Assembly (NCBI GenBank): GCA_031272985.1
Contig: JAISSU010000029.1
Span: 248,001-312,000 of the forward strand
DNA length: 64,000 bases
Direction: 5' to 3'
Origin: Lachnospiraceae bacterium
GTDB taxonomy: Bacteria; Bacillota; Clostridia; Lachnospirales; Lachnospiraceae
In this document: positions 1-8,422 of the stretch, piece by piece
Layout: the number at the start of each line of letters is the position of its first letter
How positions within the stretch are numbered: position 1 is the first letter of the stretch
Notes under the pieces: model-generated
Seen by the model: the letters and a program-made list of their open reading frames with translations, nothing else
Told to the model about the DNA's origin: nothing
The model's database searches: none
Position numbers and translations under genes: made by a program

Positions 1-25
1 ACTATCATATAAAGAGGTTAGTGTA

Positions 26-1987
26 ATGGATGAAAAAAAACGCATGCTGGAATTGGTTACGCTTCTGAACAAAGCGCGCAAAGCCTATTATCAGGACGCC
101 GATGAAATCATGAGTAATTATGATTATGATGCTTTATCCGACGAGCTTTTAGCTTTGGAGAAGAAAACCGGCATCATGCTATCTGACAGTCCTTCGAATC
201 AGGTGGGCTACGAGGCGGTAAGCGAGCTTTTAAAGGAACGGCATAAAGCGCCGATGTTATCGCTAAATAAAACTAAGAGTGTGGAAGAGTTAAGTAGCTT
301 CCTTGGAGACAAAGAGGGACTTCTGTCATGGAAGATGGACGGAATTACTATTGTTCTGACATATAATAACGGCGAATTAGAAAAGGCAGTCACCCGCGGA
401 AACGGAGAAGTCGGCGAGGTCGTGACTAATAATGCAAAGGTCTTTTGCAATGTTCCGCTTAAAATCCCATTTGTGGGAGAATTGACTTTGCGTGGCGAGG
501 CGGTTATCAGTTACAGCGATTTTAAAGAGATTAACGCGTCATTACCCGAAGGGCAGGAAAAATATAAAAATCCGAGAAACTTAACCAGTGGCTCGGTGAG
601 ACAGCTTAATAATAAAATCACAGGCGAGCGGCGGGTGCATTTCTTTGCTTTTGCTCTCGTTGACGCAGGGGGAATTGATTTTGAAAATGAAAGAGAGAAA
701 CAATTATTGTGGCTAAAATCTCAAGGATTTGATATAGTAGAGTATGAGAGAGTGAATTCGGACACTTTGGAAAGAAGCGTCAATACTTTTGAGGACAAAA
801 TCGCCGGTAATGATTATCCCTCCGACGGTTTGGTTCTGATTTTTAATGATATAGCTTATGGGAATTCACTCGGAAGGACCGCGAAATTCCCAAGAGACGG
901 CATTGCTTTTAAGTGGGCTGATGAGACGGGTAGCACAAAATTACTGAAAGTGGAATGGAGTCCGTCAAGGACGGGGCTCATTAATCCCATAGCCGTGTTT
1001 GAACCCGTGGAATTAGAGGGAACGACGGTTACTCGTGCGAGCGTGCACAATGTCAGTATTGTGAAGGATTTGGCGCTTGGAATAGGGGATGAAATAGAGG
1101 TCTATAAGGCTAATATGATTATTCCCCAGATTGCAAGGAACCTCACGAGGAGCGGAAATCTCGAAATACCGAAAAGTTGTCCTGTTTGCGGTGGAGAGAC
1201 TATTGTTCGTAGGGAAATTGACACGGAAGCACTTTATTGCACGAACCCGGATTGCCAGGCAAAGCACTTAAAGGCTTTTTCACTCTTTGTAAGCCGGGAT
1301 GCCCTGAATGTAGACGGGCTTTCGGACGCGACGCTTGAAAAATTCATCGGCAATGGCTGGATACACGAATTCTCCGATATTTTCCGACTTGGCCGCTACG
1401 CAGATGACATTAAGTCTATTGAGGGCTTTGGAGAAAAATCATGTAATAATTTGTTGAATAATATTGAGAAAGCCAGAAATACGACCCTTGCAAAGGCACT
1501 ATACTCAATAGGTGTACCCGGAATCGGACTGTCAAACGCGAAAACGATTTGCAAAGAGCTCGGAAATGACCCAAATGAACTAATCGGCGCATCGGAAGAT
1601 AGACTTTCAATGATAGGCGGAATAGGAAGGGTATTAGCCAAAGCCTTTACGGACTACTTCGCGGATGAAAAGAAGAAAGCAGCATTTATAAGGCTATTGG
1701 ATGAGCTGAATATCGCTTCAGAAACAGGCGATGAAAGTGATGAATTAAGCGGATTGACCTTTGTAATTACTGGAAGCCTTAAGCATTTTGAAAACAGAAG
1801 TGTTCTAAAGGAATTCATCGAAAGCAAGGGGGCCAAAACGGCGGATTCGGTGTCAAAGAATACGAATTACCTTATTAATAATGATGTTACATCCACTTCC
1901 GGAAAGAATAAAAAGGCAAAAGAGCTGGGAGTAAAGATTATTTCAGAAGATGAATTTATAAAAATGACTGATGTTAAGCAGATATAA
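26..1987 (+). CDS. ligA: NAD+-dependent DNA ligase LigA
   Basis: Seals nicks during replication and repair, using NAD+ to adenylate its active-site lysine. The 653-residue protein has the normal length and domain order. The adenylation motif KMDG has its lysine at about residue 103. It is followed by the OB fold, a four-cysteine zinc finger (CPVCG ... CTNPDC) near residues 388-412, helix-hairpin-helix repeats rich in GIG/GFG, and a C-terminal BRCT domain (from about residue 575, GLTFVITGSL). The ATG follows an AAGAGG ribosome site. It lies 44 bp upstream of clpX on the same strand, so the two may be co-transcribed. The upstream neighbour is outside the window. Confidence 0.97.
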   Translation: MDEKKRMLELVTLLNKARKAYYQDADEIMSNYDYDALSDELLALEKKTGIMLSDSPSNQVGYEAVSELLKERHKAPMLSLNKTKSVEELSSFLGDKEGLLSWKMDGITIVLTYNNGELEKAVTRGNGEVGEVVTNNAKVFCNVPLKIPFVGELTLRGEAVISYSDFKEINASLPEGQEKYKNPRNLTSGSVRQLNNKITGERRVHFFAFALVDAGGIDFENEREKQLLWLKSQGFDIVEYERVNSDTLERSVNTFEDKIAGNDYPSDGLVLIFNDIAYGNSLGRTAKFPRDGIAFKWADETGSTKLLKVEWSPSRTGLINPIAVFEPVELEGTTVTRASVHNVSIVKDLALGIGDEIEVYKANMIIPQIARNLTRSGNLEIPKSCPVCGGETIVRREIDTEALYCTNPDCQAKHLKAFSLFVSRDALNVDGLSDATLEKFIGNGWIHEFSDIFRLGRYADDIKSIEGFGEKSCNNLLNNIEKARNTTLAKALYSIGVPGIGLSNAKTICKELGNDPNELIGASEDRLSMIGGIGRVLAKAFTDYFADEKKKAAFIRLLDELNIASETGDESDELSGLTFVITGSLKHFENRSVLKEFIESKGAKTADSVSKNTNYLINNDVTSTSGKNKKAKELGVKIISEDEFIKMTDVKQI

Positions 1988-2031
1988 CAAATGTTCTGCA
2001 GGTATGACTTAAATGGGAGGCAGTGAACTAA

Positions 2032-3570
2032 ATGGCAGATTTTGATGATATTGACTTAAAAACGACGCAGGAGCTGGCAGAGGATATACGAAAGGCACTG
2101 AAAGAACAAGAAGTCGATATAAAAGCAAGTAAAGAAGAGGAAAACGACGGCGAAACCGAAGTCATTGATAAAAGTGATATTATTGTCGATAAGCCAAAGT
2201 CAGAATCGGAGGATAATAACAAAGATCCGCACTACGAAGGGTTTTGCTTTGTGTGCCACAGACCCGAGAGCGTCACGGGAAAGCTCATTCACCTTCCTAA
2301 TAATATTAATGTTTGCTACGATTGTATGCAAAAAAGCTATGATGCTCTGACAAGCGGGCAGATAGACATCAATAAGATCCTTAAGTCGCCGGGCATGCAA
2401 ATCTTTAATATTCCGGGCATTCAGAATATGAATCAGGAAATGCCTGCTCAGAAAAAGATTAAAAGGCACAAAGAAGGCGAAGAGAAGGCTGCGTTAATTG
2501 ATATCAATCATATTCCGGCACCTCATAAAATCAAAGGAATGCTTGATGATTATATTATCGGTCAGGAGCACGCGAAAAAGGCGATGGCAGTAGCGGTATA
2601 TAATCATTACAAACGCGTAGCCTCAGATGTTTCGGATGATATTGAAATAGAAAAATCAAATATGCTGATGATTGGACCTACAGGTTCAGGAAAGACTTAT
2701 CTTGTTAAGACGCTTGCGAATCTCTTGGATGTGCCTTTAGCGGTGACGGACGCGACTTCCCTTACCGAGGCGGGATACATAGGCGATGATGTGGAAAGCG
2801 TGGTCACAAAGCTATTGGCGGCAGCCGGAAATGATGTGGATAAAGCCGAACAGGGCATAATATTCATTGATGAAATAGATAAGCTTGCTAAAAAGCGAAA
2901 CGCCCACCAAAGAGATGTGAGCGGCGAATCGGTGCAGCAGGCACTATTAAAGCTTTTGGAAGGCAGCGAAATAGAGGTACCTGTCGGCTCAAGCAGTAAA
3001 AATGCGATGACACCCCTTACCACTGTCAATACGAAAAATATACTCTTTGTTTGCGGCGGTGCTTTTCCCGAACTGGAAGACGTTATTAAAGAGCGCCTTA
3101 CGAAGCAGGCATCCATAGGCTTCGGTGCGGACTTAAAGGACAAATATAAAAATGACAAGAAGATTCTTGAAAAAGTAACTACAGAGGATTTGCGTAAATT
3201 CGGGATGATACCTGAATTTTTGGGGAGACTGCCCGTTATATTTACCTTGGAGGGACTGGGCGAGGATATGCTTGTTAAAATCCTTAAGGAACCTAAAAAT
3301 GCTATATTAAAGCAATACCAAAAGCTTCTTGCATTGGATGAGGTAAAGCTTGATTTTGATGACGGCGCATTATCGGCTATTGCAAAAAAGGCAATGGAAA
3401 AGGACACAGGAGCCAGAGCATTGCGCGCTATTATCGAAGAATTTATGCTTGATATAATGTATGAAATCCCAAAAGATGATAATATAGGACAGGTGACGAT
3501 TACAAAAGAGTATATCGAAGGAACTGGTGGTCCCGTGATCGTTCTGCGAGGACAAGAAGCCGCGGGTTAA
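2032..3570 (+). CDS. clpX: ATP-dependent Clp protease ATPase subunit ClpX, with acidic N-terminal extension
   Basis: AAA+ unfoldase that feeds substrates to ClpP. The zinc-binding domain has Cys72, Cys75, Cys95 and Cys98. Walker A is GPTGSGKT (215-222), Walker B IIFIDEID (276-283), the pore loop is GYIG, and the IGF loop that docks on ClpP is intact, so a ClpP partner is expected elsewhere in the genome. At 512 residues it is longer than the usual ~420: about 60 extra, very acidic residues precede the first zinc-finger cysteine, and the linker between zinc finger and AAA core is also long. clpP is not adjacent. The start has a GGGAGG about 12 nt upstream. Confidence 0.96.
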   Translation: MADFDDIDLKTTQELAEDIRKALKEQEVDIKASKEEENDGETEVIDKSDIIVDKPKSESEDNNKDPHYEGFCFVCHRPESVTGKLIHLPNNINVCYDCMQKSYDALTSGQIDINKILKSPGMQIFNIPGIQNMNQEMPAQKKIKRHKEGEEKAALIDINHIPAPHKIKGMLDDYIIGQEHAKKAMAVAVYNHYKRVASDVSDDIEIEKSNMLMIGPTGSGKTYLVKTLANLLDVPLAVTDATSLTEAGYIGDDVESVVTKLLAAAGNDVDKAEQGIIFIDEIDKLAKKRNAHQRDVSGESVQQALLKLLEGSEIEVPVGSSSKNAMTPLTTVNTKNILFVCGGAFPELEDVIKERLTKQASIGFGADLKDKYKNDKKILEKVTTEDLRKFGMIPEFLGRLPVIFTLEGLGEDMLVKILKEPKNAILKQYQKLLALDEVKLDFDDGALSAIAKKAMEKDTGARALRAIIEEFMLDIMYEIPKDDNIGQVTITKEYIEGTGGPVIVLRGQEAAG

Positions 3571-3645
3571 TCTTTGGTTTTAATAGTGTAAGGCTTGTAA
3601 TATAATAAACGAAATGATATCAAAGCCCAAGGAGGGAAACACAAA

Positions 3646-3936
3646 ATGAATGAGAATTTGGAAGGTATCGTACAAAAAGTTAAGGAACTGGCATCAGACA
3701 TCGGGTCAAAGGCGGCGGACACTTTTGAAATCCAGAAGCTAAAAGGCGAAATCAGACTTCTGAAGAGGGGAAATAACCGCGACTTTAAGGACATCGGAAC
3801 TATTGTCTATGACAAATACTCTAATTCCGAAGAAGTAGATGCTGCCGTGCTCCCGCTATGCGAGACGGTCAAAAACCGTGAAGCGCAGATAGCTGAACTT
3901 CAGGAGAAAATTGACAAGATCAACGCGGAAGACTGA
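3646..3936 (+). CDS. Small helical protein of unknown function
   Basis: A 96-residue soluble protein with no signal peptide or membrane segment. Charged residues, heptad-like spacing and the end EAQIAELQEKIDKI point to a mostly helical, partly coiled-coil protein. A perfect AGGAGG lies upstream of the ATG and codon use matches the neighbours, so it is likely a real gene. A TATAAT-like box (3601-3606) lies upstream but without a good -35. I do not recognise the family. It lies between clpX and the rpmG-secE-nusG block. Confidence 0.75.
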   Translation: MNENLEGIVQKVKELASDIGSKAADTFEIQKLKGEIRLLKRGNNRDFKDIGTIVYDKYSNSEEVDAAVLPLCETVKNREAQIAELQEKIDKINAED

Positions 3937-3981
3937 CATTTAAACTAAAATTAATTAATTGAACGACTTTTCGCGCCCCCC

Positions 3982-4010
3982 TTGACGATAATGCGGGGGC
4001 GTGATATACT
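3982..4010 (+). promoter_or_regulatory. Sigma-A-type promoter for rpmG-secE-nusG
   Basis: TTGACG (3982-3987), a 17-bp spacer and TATACT (4005-4010) form a near-consensus promoter about 80 bp upstream of rpmG. It is the only strong promoter seen before the rpmG-secE-nusG-rplK-rplA run. Confidence 0.8.
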
Positions 4011-4091
4011 CGTTTGGCTAAGAAACAGCTCTTTTTTTTGTGCACTTTTCATGCGCTTGAAATCGCATGATATAAAGAAAGGAAATATAAA

Positions 4092-4241
4092 ATGCGTACA
4101 CGAATTACATTGGAATGCACTGCGTGCAAACAGAGAAATTACAATACCACGAAAGACAAAAAAGCACATCCCGAGCGCATGGAGACTAAGAAATACTGCA
4201 GATTCTGCAAGACCCATACAGCGCATAAGGAAACCAAATAA
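4092..4241 (+). CDS. rpmG: 50S ribosomal protein L33
   Basis: A 49-residue ribosomal protein beginning [13 protein letters not shown]. Two CxxC pairs (Cys9/Cys12 and Cys36/Cys39) mark it as the zinc-binding form of L33. The ATG follows an AAAGGAA ribosome site. Stop TAA is at 4239-4241. It directly precedes secE, the arrangement common in Firmicutes, and shares the promoter at 3982-4010. Confidence 0.95.
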   Translation: MRTRITLECTACKQRNYNTTKDKKAHPERMETKKYCRFCKTHTAHKETK

Positions 4242-4261
4242 TACGCTTTTCGGAGGTTAAT

Positions 4262-4456
4262 ATGAAGGACAAGGACGCGCCCAAGACGAGTTGGTTCAAA
4301 AACCTGAAAGTGGAATTTTCCAAAGTCATTTGGGGGGACAAAAAAACTCTTGCTCAGCAGACAGCGGCTGTAGTCGTTGTATCTGTGGTTCTGGGCATAA
4401 TTATTGCGGTACTGGATTTCGTTATTCAGCACGGTGTGGATATTTTGGTTAGTTAA
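4262..4456 (+). CDS. secE: Preprotein translocase subunit SecE
   Basis: The 64-residue single-span SecE typical of Gram-positives, which clamps SecY in the membrane. The amphipathic N-terminal part (WFKNLKVEFSKVIW) matches the conserved SecE cytoplasmic helix, followed by one transmembrane helix at about residues 35-58. A GGAGG lies just upstream of the ATG. Its place between rpmG and nusG supports the assignment. Confidence 0.95.
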   Translation: MKDKDAPKTSWFKNLKVEFSKVIWGDKKTLAQQTAAVVVVSVVLGIIIAVLDFVIQHGVDILVS

Positions 4457-4474
4457 TCAGCTTTGGAGGATAAA

Positions 4475-5008
4475 ATGGCGGAAACCAAGGATACCAAAGA
4501 ACCGAAGTGGTTTGCGGTGCATACCTATTCAGGGTATGAAAAAAAAGTAAAAGCCAATATTGACAAAACAATAGAAAACAGACATCTTGAGGAACAGATA
4601 ATTGAGGTGCGAGTCCCCATGCATGAGGTGACAGAGCTAAAAAACGGCGCGTATAAGACCTCCCTAAAGAAAATGTTCCCCGGGTATGTTTTCATAAATA
4701 TGATCATGAACGACGATACTTGGTATGTTGTCAGAAATACCAGAGGTGTCACGGGGTTCGTGGGACCCGGTTCAAAGCCGGTACCGCTTTCGGATGCGGA
4801 AATGCTGCCTCTCGGAGTCGCAAAGGATCATGTTCAGGTCGATTTCGAAAAGGGCGATACTATCAGGGTTATCGCGGGCGCTTGGGCGGAGACCATCGGT
4901 GTTATTCAGTCGATGAACACGCAAAAGCAAACCGTAACAATAAACGTAGAGTTGTTCGGGCGTGAAACGCCTGTTGAAATCAGCTTTGCGGAAGTAAAAA
5001 AGATCTAA
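4475..5008 (+). CDS. nusG: Transcription termination/antitermination factor NusG
   Basis: A 177-residue protein with the NGN domain (WFAVHTYSGYEKKVKANI) and a C-terminal KOW domain (GDTIRVIAGAWAETIGVI), which binds RNA polymerase and S10/Rho. An in-frame TTG at 4463 could extend it by four residues, but it overlaps the GGAGG (4465-4469) that serves the ATG at 4475, so I chose the ATG. It is co-oriented with secE upstream and rplK downstream. Confidence 0.95.
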   Translation: MAETKDTKEPKWFAVHTYSGYEKKVKANIDKTIENRHLEEQIIEVRVPMHEVTELKNGAYKTSLKKMFPGYVFINMIMNDDTWYVVRNTRGVTGFVGPGSKPVPLSDAEMLPLGVAKDHVQVDFEKGDTIRVIAGAWAETIGVIQSMNTQKQTVTINVELFGRETPVEISFAEVKKI

Positions 5009-5052
5009 ATTAAGAGATCTAAATAAGAGATTTTGTTTCAGGTAACGAAAAA

Positions 5053-5081
5053 GTGGGAGGGGTCATTCCCGAAAGTACCAC
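5053..5081 (+). promoter_or_regulatory. Possible short leader hairpin upstream of rplK
   Basis: GTGG (5053-5056) can pair with CCAC (5078-5081), and GGGA with TCCC inside it, just before the AGGAGGT ribosome site of rplK. Helices are short. It may only be an mRNA structure that modulates rplK translation. Confidence 0.25.
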
Positions 5082-5096
5082 AAGGAGGTAACTAAA

Positions 5097-5522
5097 ATGG
5101 CAAAAAAGGTAACAGGTTACATCAAACTGCAGATTCCTGCAGGAAAAGCTACACCGGCTCCTCCGGTAGGTCCGGCTCTGGGTCAGCACGGCGTTAATAT
5201 CGTAGAATTTACGAAACAGTTTAATGCTAAAACAGCCGATCAGGGCGATTTAATCATACCGGTCGTAATTACTGTCTATGCGGACAGGAGTTTCAGTTTC
5301 ATTACTAAGACGCCGCCTGCAGCCGTTCTTATTAAGAAGGCGTGCAATATTAAATCCGGTTCCGGCGTGCCCAATAAAACAAAAGTAGCAACAATCACCA
5401 AAGCACAGGTTAAAGAGATTGCCGAGCTGAAAATGCCGGATCTTAACGCCGCTTCAGTCGAGGCAGCGATGAGCATGATCGAAGGAACCTGCCGCAGTAT
5501 GGGCGTAACGGTTAAGGAATAG
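5097..5522 (+). CDS. rplK: 50S ribosomal protein L11
   Basis: The 141-residue L11 of the GTPase-associated centre, full length. It carries the proline-rich [17 protein letters not shown] segment and the C-terminal rRNA-binding domain. An AGGAGGT precedes the ATG. It is followed 18 bp later by rplA, the standard L11-L1 operon order. Confidence 0.98.
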   Translation: MAKKVTGYIKLQIPAGKATPAPPVGPALGQHGVNIVEFTKQFNAKTADQGDLIIPVVITVYADRSFSFITKTPPAAVLIKKACNIKSGSGVPNKTKVATITKAQVKEIAELKMPDLNAASVEAAMSMIEGTCRSMGVTVKE

Positions 5523-5540
5523 GACGGGAGGACGTATAAA

Positions 5541-6233
5541 ATGAAACGAGGAAAGAAATATAGCGATGCCGTAAAGACATTTGATAAAAGAACTCTTTTC
5601 GATGTTAACGAGGCGGTTTCGACAGTTAAGAAGACTGCGGTAGCAAAGTTTGATGAAACAATAGAAGCGCATATCAGGACAGGATGCGATGGTCGCCACG
5701 CCGACCAACAAATCCGTGGCGCTGTTGTTCTGCCACACGGAACAGGTAAAAAGGTCCGCATATTGGTTTTTGCAAAAGACGCAAAGGCTGATGAGGCAAA
5801 GGCAGCGGGGGCTGATTTCGTCGGAGCAGAGGAATTAATTCCTAAGATTCAGAATGAAAACTGGTTTGAGTATGACGTAGTGGTTGCGACCCCGGATATG
5901 ATGGGCGTCGTGGGGCGTCTGGGACGAGTACTCGGCCCAAAAGGCTTAATGCCAAACCCCAAAGCAGGCACTGTTTCCATGGATGTAGCTAAGGCTGTTC
6001 AGGAGATTAAAGCCGGTAAGATTGAGTATCGTTTGGATAAGACCAATATTATCCATGTGCCGATTGGAAAGGCTTCCTTTAGTGAGGAGCAGCTCTCTGA
6101 GAATTTCGGAACTTTAATCGAAGCCATTATAAAGGCTAAACCGGCAGCGGTAAAGGGACAGTTCCTTAAAAGCGTGACTTTATCCGCCACGATGGGTCCC
6201 GGAGTTAAAATCAATCCGACCAGATTAGTATAA
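5541..6233 (+). CDS. rplA: 50S ribosomal protein L1
   Basis: The 230-residue L1 of the ribosomal stalk at the E site, full length. The conserved [20 protein letters not shown] segment is present. L1 is commonly an autogenous repressor of its own operon. A new promoter and the L10 leader begin directly after its stop, so rplJ-rplL can be expressed separately. Confidence 0.98.
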   Translation: MKRGKKYSDAVKTFDKRTLFDVNEAVSTVKKTAVAKFDETIEAHIRTGCDGRHADQQIRGAVVLPHGTGKKVRILVFAKDAKADEAKAAGADFVGAEELIPKIQNENWFEYDVVVATPDMMGVVGRLGRVLGPKGLMPNPKAGTVSMDVAKAVQEIKAGKIEYRLDKTNIIHVPIGKASFSEEQLSENFGTLIEAIIKAKPAAVKGQFLKSVTLSATMGPGVKINPTRLV

Positions 6234-6249
6234 AGTAATTAACTTCGGG

Positions 6250-6278
6250 TTGACAAAATTAATAACGGCGTGTATACT
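6250..6278 (+). promoter_or_regulatory. Sigma-A promoter for the rplJ-rplL transcript
   Basis: TTGACA (6250-6255), 17-bp spacer and TATACT (6273-6278). This consensus promoter drives the L10 leader. The expected start is near 6285. Confidence 0.85.
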
Positions 6279-6287
6279 TTGCACGTT

Positions 6288-6448
6288 GTAATAGCCAAAG
6301 ACAGCAGGTACCGATATGGTGTAAGTTTATAACGCCTGCCGAGGTGAAGATAATCATTTCATGTGGTTTTTTCTGCCTCTGTGTCATTTGGCACAGAGGT
6401 TTTTATATGCGTCGGAGGCTTTTGTCTCCTCGCATCACGGGAATGGTA
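6288..6448 (+). promoter_or_regulatory. Ribosomal protein L10 leader RNA
   Basis: The leader between rplA and rplJ has the layout of the Firmicutes L10 leader: GCAGGT (6304-6309) near the start pairs with the later GCCTGC, an L10-binding-like internal region (ACGCCTGCCGAGGTGA) follows, and an intrinsic terminator comes next. A second GGAG/CTCC hairpin lies around 6415-6435. When L10(L12)4 is in excess it should bind the leader and favour termination. Family assignment rests on position and recognisable sequence, not on a covariance search. Confidence 0.8.
6376..6404 (+). terminator. Attenuator terminator inside the L10 leader
   Basis: CCTCTGTG (6376-6383) pairs perfectly with CACAGAGG (6392-6399) around an 8-nt loop and is followed by TTTTT. 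It lies upstream of rplJ, so it acts as an attenuator rather than an operon end. Confidence 0.85.
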
Positions 6449-6487
6449 ATCATGCCCGAAAAATATCATAGGAGGTAAATAATATTC

Positions 6488-7411
6488 ATGGCAAAAGTTG
6501 AATTAAAACAGCCGATAGTGCAGCAGATTGCAGATGAAGTCAAAGACTCGGCCGCCGTTCTTCTCGTGGATTACCGCGGACTTACCGTAGCTCAGGATAC
6601 GAATTTACGTAAACAGCTGCGCGAAGCGGGGATTTTGTACAAGGTATACAAAAACACCATGATGAAACGTGCTTTTGAAGGTACCGGATTTTCAGCTCTT
6701 GATTCTTATCTGGAAGGACCGAGTGCTCTCGCGGTTTCAAAGGATGACGCCACTGCTCCCGCACGTATCTTAAGCAAATTTGCAAAGGATGCAAAGGCTT
6801 TGGAATTAAAGGCCGGATTCGTCGAAGGAAAGGTATATGAAGCGAAGGATCTACTTACTTTAGCTCAGATTCCTTCACGCGAAGAACTTCTTTCAAAGTT
6901 GCTCGGAAGCATTCAGTCACCTATAGCGAATTTTGCAAGGGTAATAAAGCAGTTTGCTGAAAACGGCGGAGAACCGACGGAGGAAGCCAAAGCCGCAAAG
7001 GCGGCAAAGCTCGCGGCCGCACCCGCCCAGGAAGTGAAGGAAGAAGTAAAAGAAGTAGCGGCTGTAGCCGAAGAGAAAGCCGAAGCAGTAAAGGAAGAAG
7101 TAAAAGAAGTAGCGGCTGTAGTCGAAGAGAAAGCCGAAGCTGCAAAGGAAGAAGTTAAAGAAGTAGCGGCTGTAGCCGAAGAGAAAGCCGAAGCTGTAAA
7201 GGAAGAAGTAGAAGAAGTTAAGAAGCCTGCCAGGAAGACTAAGGCAAAAGCCGTAGCCGAAGAAGCAGCGCCAAGCGAAGCAGTTTCCGAAGAAAAGAGC
7301 GCTAAGGCTCCCGCAAAAAGAGCTGCTAAGCCAAAAGCAAAAGCACAAGAGACACAAGTAAAAGAAGAAGCTAAGACCGAAGAAAAAACAGACGAAGCGA
7401 AAGCAGAATAA
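6488..7411 (+). CDS. rplJ: 50S ribosomal protein L10 with long repeat-containing C-terminal tail
   Basis: Residues 1 to about 165 are ordinary L10: an N-terminal rRNA-binding domain with VLLVDYRGLTVAQ, and a helix that binds L7/L12 dimers. The protein is 307 residues, whereas L10 is usually 165-180. The extra ~130 residues are almost only Ala, Lys, Glu and Val. They contain three tandem 18-residue units (EEVKEVAAVAEEKAEAVK) and then a lysine/alanine/proline-rich stretch. The tail is in frame, uses the same codons as the rest and is followed normally by rplL. It should be helical or disordered and highly charged. An AGGAGGT precedes the ATG. Function of the tail is unknown to me. Confidence 0.95.
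   Translation: MAKVELKQPIVQQIADEVKDSAAVLLVDYRGLTVAQDTNLRKQLREAGILYKVYKNTMMKRAFEGTGFSALDSYLEGPSALAVSKDDATAPARILSKFAKDAKALELKAGFVEGKVYEAKDLLTLAQIPSREELLSKLLGSIQSPIANFARVIKQFAENGGEPTEEAKAAKAAKLAAAPAQEVKEEVKEVAAVAEEKAEAVKEEVKEVAAVVEEKAEAAKEEVKEVAAVAEEKAEAVKEEVEEVKKPARKTKAKAVAEEAAPSEAVSEEKSAKAPAKRAAKPKAKAQETQVKEEAKTEEKTDEAKAE
7040..7201 (+). repeat. Three tandem 54-bp repeats inside rplJ
   Basis: Units at 7040-7093, 7094-7147 and 7148-7201 are nearly identical. A partial fourth unit starts at 7202. Each encodes 18 residues, so copy-number change keeps the reading frame. Near-identity at DNA level implies recent duplication or gene conversion. Confidence 0.95.
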
Positions 7412-7443
7412 TAAATTAAGAAAAAATTACGGAGGAAAATAAA

Positions 7444-7821
7444 ATGGCCAAATTAACAATTGCTGAATTGATTGAAGCAATCAAAGAGTTATCTGTATTG
7501 GAATTAAATGATTTAGTTAAAGCATGTGAGGAAGAATTCGGCGTATCCGCGGCAGCCGGTGTTGTAGTAGCGGCAGCGGGCGGTGCGGAAGCAGCTGAAG
7601 TAGAAGAGAAAGATGAGTTCAATGTAGAGCTTCTTGCAGCAGGCGAATCCAAGGTTAAGGTTATCAAAGTGGTTCGTGAAATCACAGGTCTTGGACTTAA
7701 GGAAGCAAAGGATCTTGTTGACGGTGCTCCGAAGACCGTTAAAGAGGGCGTAAGCAAAGCTGAAGCTGAGGAATTAAAGGCTAAACTCGAAGCTGAAGGC
7801 GCAAAGGTAGAATTAAAGTAA
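7444..7821 (+). CDS. rplL: 50S ribosomal protein L7/L12
   Basis: The 125-residue stalk protein recruiting translation factors. N-terminal dimerisation domain ([24 protein letters not shown]), Ala/Gly-rich hinge, and C-terminal factor-binding domain with [21 protein letters not shown]. Full length, with a GGAGG upstream of the ATG. It is the last gene before a strong terminator. Confidence 0.98.
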   Translation: MAKLTIAELIEAIKELSVLELNDLVKACEEEFGVSAAAGVVVAAAGGAEAAEVEEKDEFNVELLAAGESKVKVIKVVREITGLGLKEAKDLVDGAPKTVKEGVSKAEAEELKAKLEAEGAKVELK

Positions 7822-7856
7822 TAATCATTTAAATCATAATAAGCAATATAAACATA

Positions 7857-7895
7857 AAACGATTCCGAATCAGCGATGGTCCGGAATCGTTTTTT
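7857..7895 (+). terminator. Rho-independent terminator after rplL
   Basis: AAACGATTCCG pairs with CGGAATCGTTT across a 14-nt loop and is followed by a T run (7890-7895). The complementary A run on the left makes it plausible in both directions, so it could also end the convergent yerC transcript. Confidence 0.9.
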
Positions 7896-7907
7896 AGTTA
7901 TTTTCTT

Positions 7908-8213
7908 TCAGTTATTCTCTTTCGAAACTATGCGATCGAGCACTGTTTTATAACCGCCGCTGCCGTAAAGAATACTGTTTTTAACCCTTCCGATAGTAGT
8001 GGTAGAAATCCCGAATTCTTCGGCAATAACAGCGTATGTTTCATCGTCGAAATAAAGTCTTTTTGCAATTGCAAGGCGACGGGCTAAGGCTTTCACTTCA
8101 CCGATTGTGGCTAAATCTTCGAAGAGAGCATAGCATTCTTCACGGTCCTTTAGTAAAAGTAATACATCAAATAATTCATCAACTTCTTTTGATCTCATTT
8201 TGCTGTTAATCAT
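7908..8213 (-). CDS. YerC/YecD-type TrpR-like DNA-binding protein
   Basis: A 101-residue regulator with the TrpR-superfamily helix-turn-helix (YAVIAEEFGISTTTIGRVK) and the characteristic ending NSILYGSGGYK. Its regulon is not evident here. An upstream ATG (8219) sits immediately against the GGAG, leaving no room for it as ribosome site, so I chose the ATG at 8213. It is transcribed towards the ribosomal operon and shares the terminator region with it. Confidence 0.88.
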   Translation of the reverse strand: MINSKMRSKEVDELFDVLLLLKDREECYALFEDLATIGEVKALARRLAIAKRLYFDDETYAVIAEEFGISTTTIGRVKNSILYGSGGYKTVLDRIVSKENN

Positions 8214-8269
8214 AGTCATCTCCGTCTTAGTTTTTTCACTTTACCCGCCTTCGAAAACTTGTTTAAACC

Positions 8270-8298
8270 AGTATAATTAGTTGTTTTGTCACTGTCAA
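8270..8298 (-). promoter_or_regulatory. Reverse-strand sigma-A promoter for the yerC-like gene
   Basis: On the reverse strand, TTGACA (8293-8298), a 17-bp spacer and TATACT (8270-8275). The transcription start would fall near the palindrome GTTTAAAC (8261-8268). Confidence 0.8.
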
Positions 8299-8361
8299 TT
8301 TAATACGTTACTCTGTTAGCATATTTACACAATAATACGGTGCCTATTTTTCCCTGTTTCA

Positions 8362-8390
8362 TTGACCATAGTATTGCGTCAAGTTAAATT
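8362..8390 (+). promoter_or_regulatory. Probable promoter of the hut operon
   Basis: TTGACC (8362-8367), 17-bp spacer and TAAATT (8385-8390), about 30 bp upstream of hutH. The -10 is weak, which would suit a regulated promoter. No CRE or known hut operator was recognised. Confidence 0.5.
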
Positions 8391-8422
8391 TAATTTAGAT
8401 TAATTAAGAGAGGATGATAGGT

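Noticed and set aside
2697-3407. 236-codon reverse-strand ORF in clpX
   Set aside because: It mirrors the clpX reading frame, which is conserved throughout; no ribosome site or promoter supports it.
6917-7357. Long reverse-strand ORF under rplJ
   Set aside because: An artefact of the repetitive GAA/GTA codons of the L10 tail; its protein is Phe/Leu/Cys-rich low complexity and has no ribosome site.
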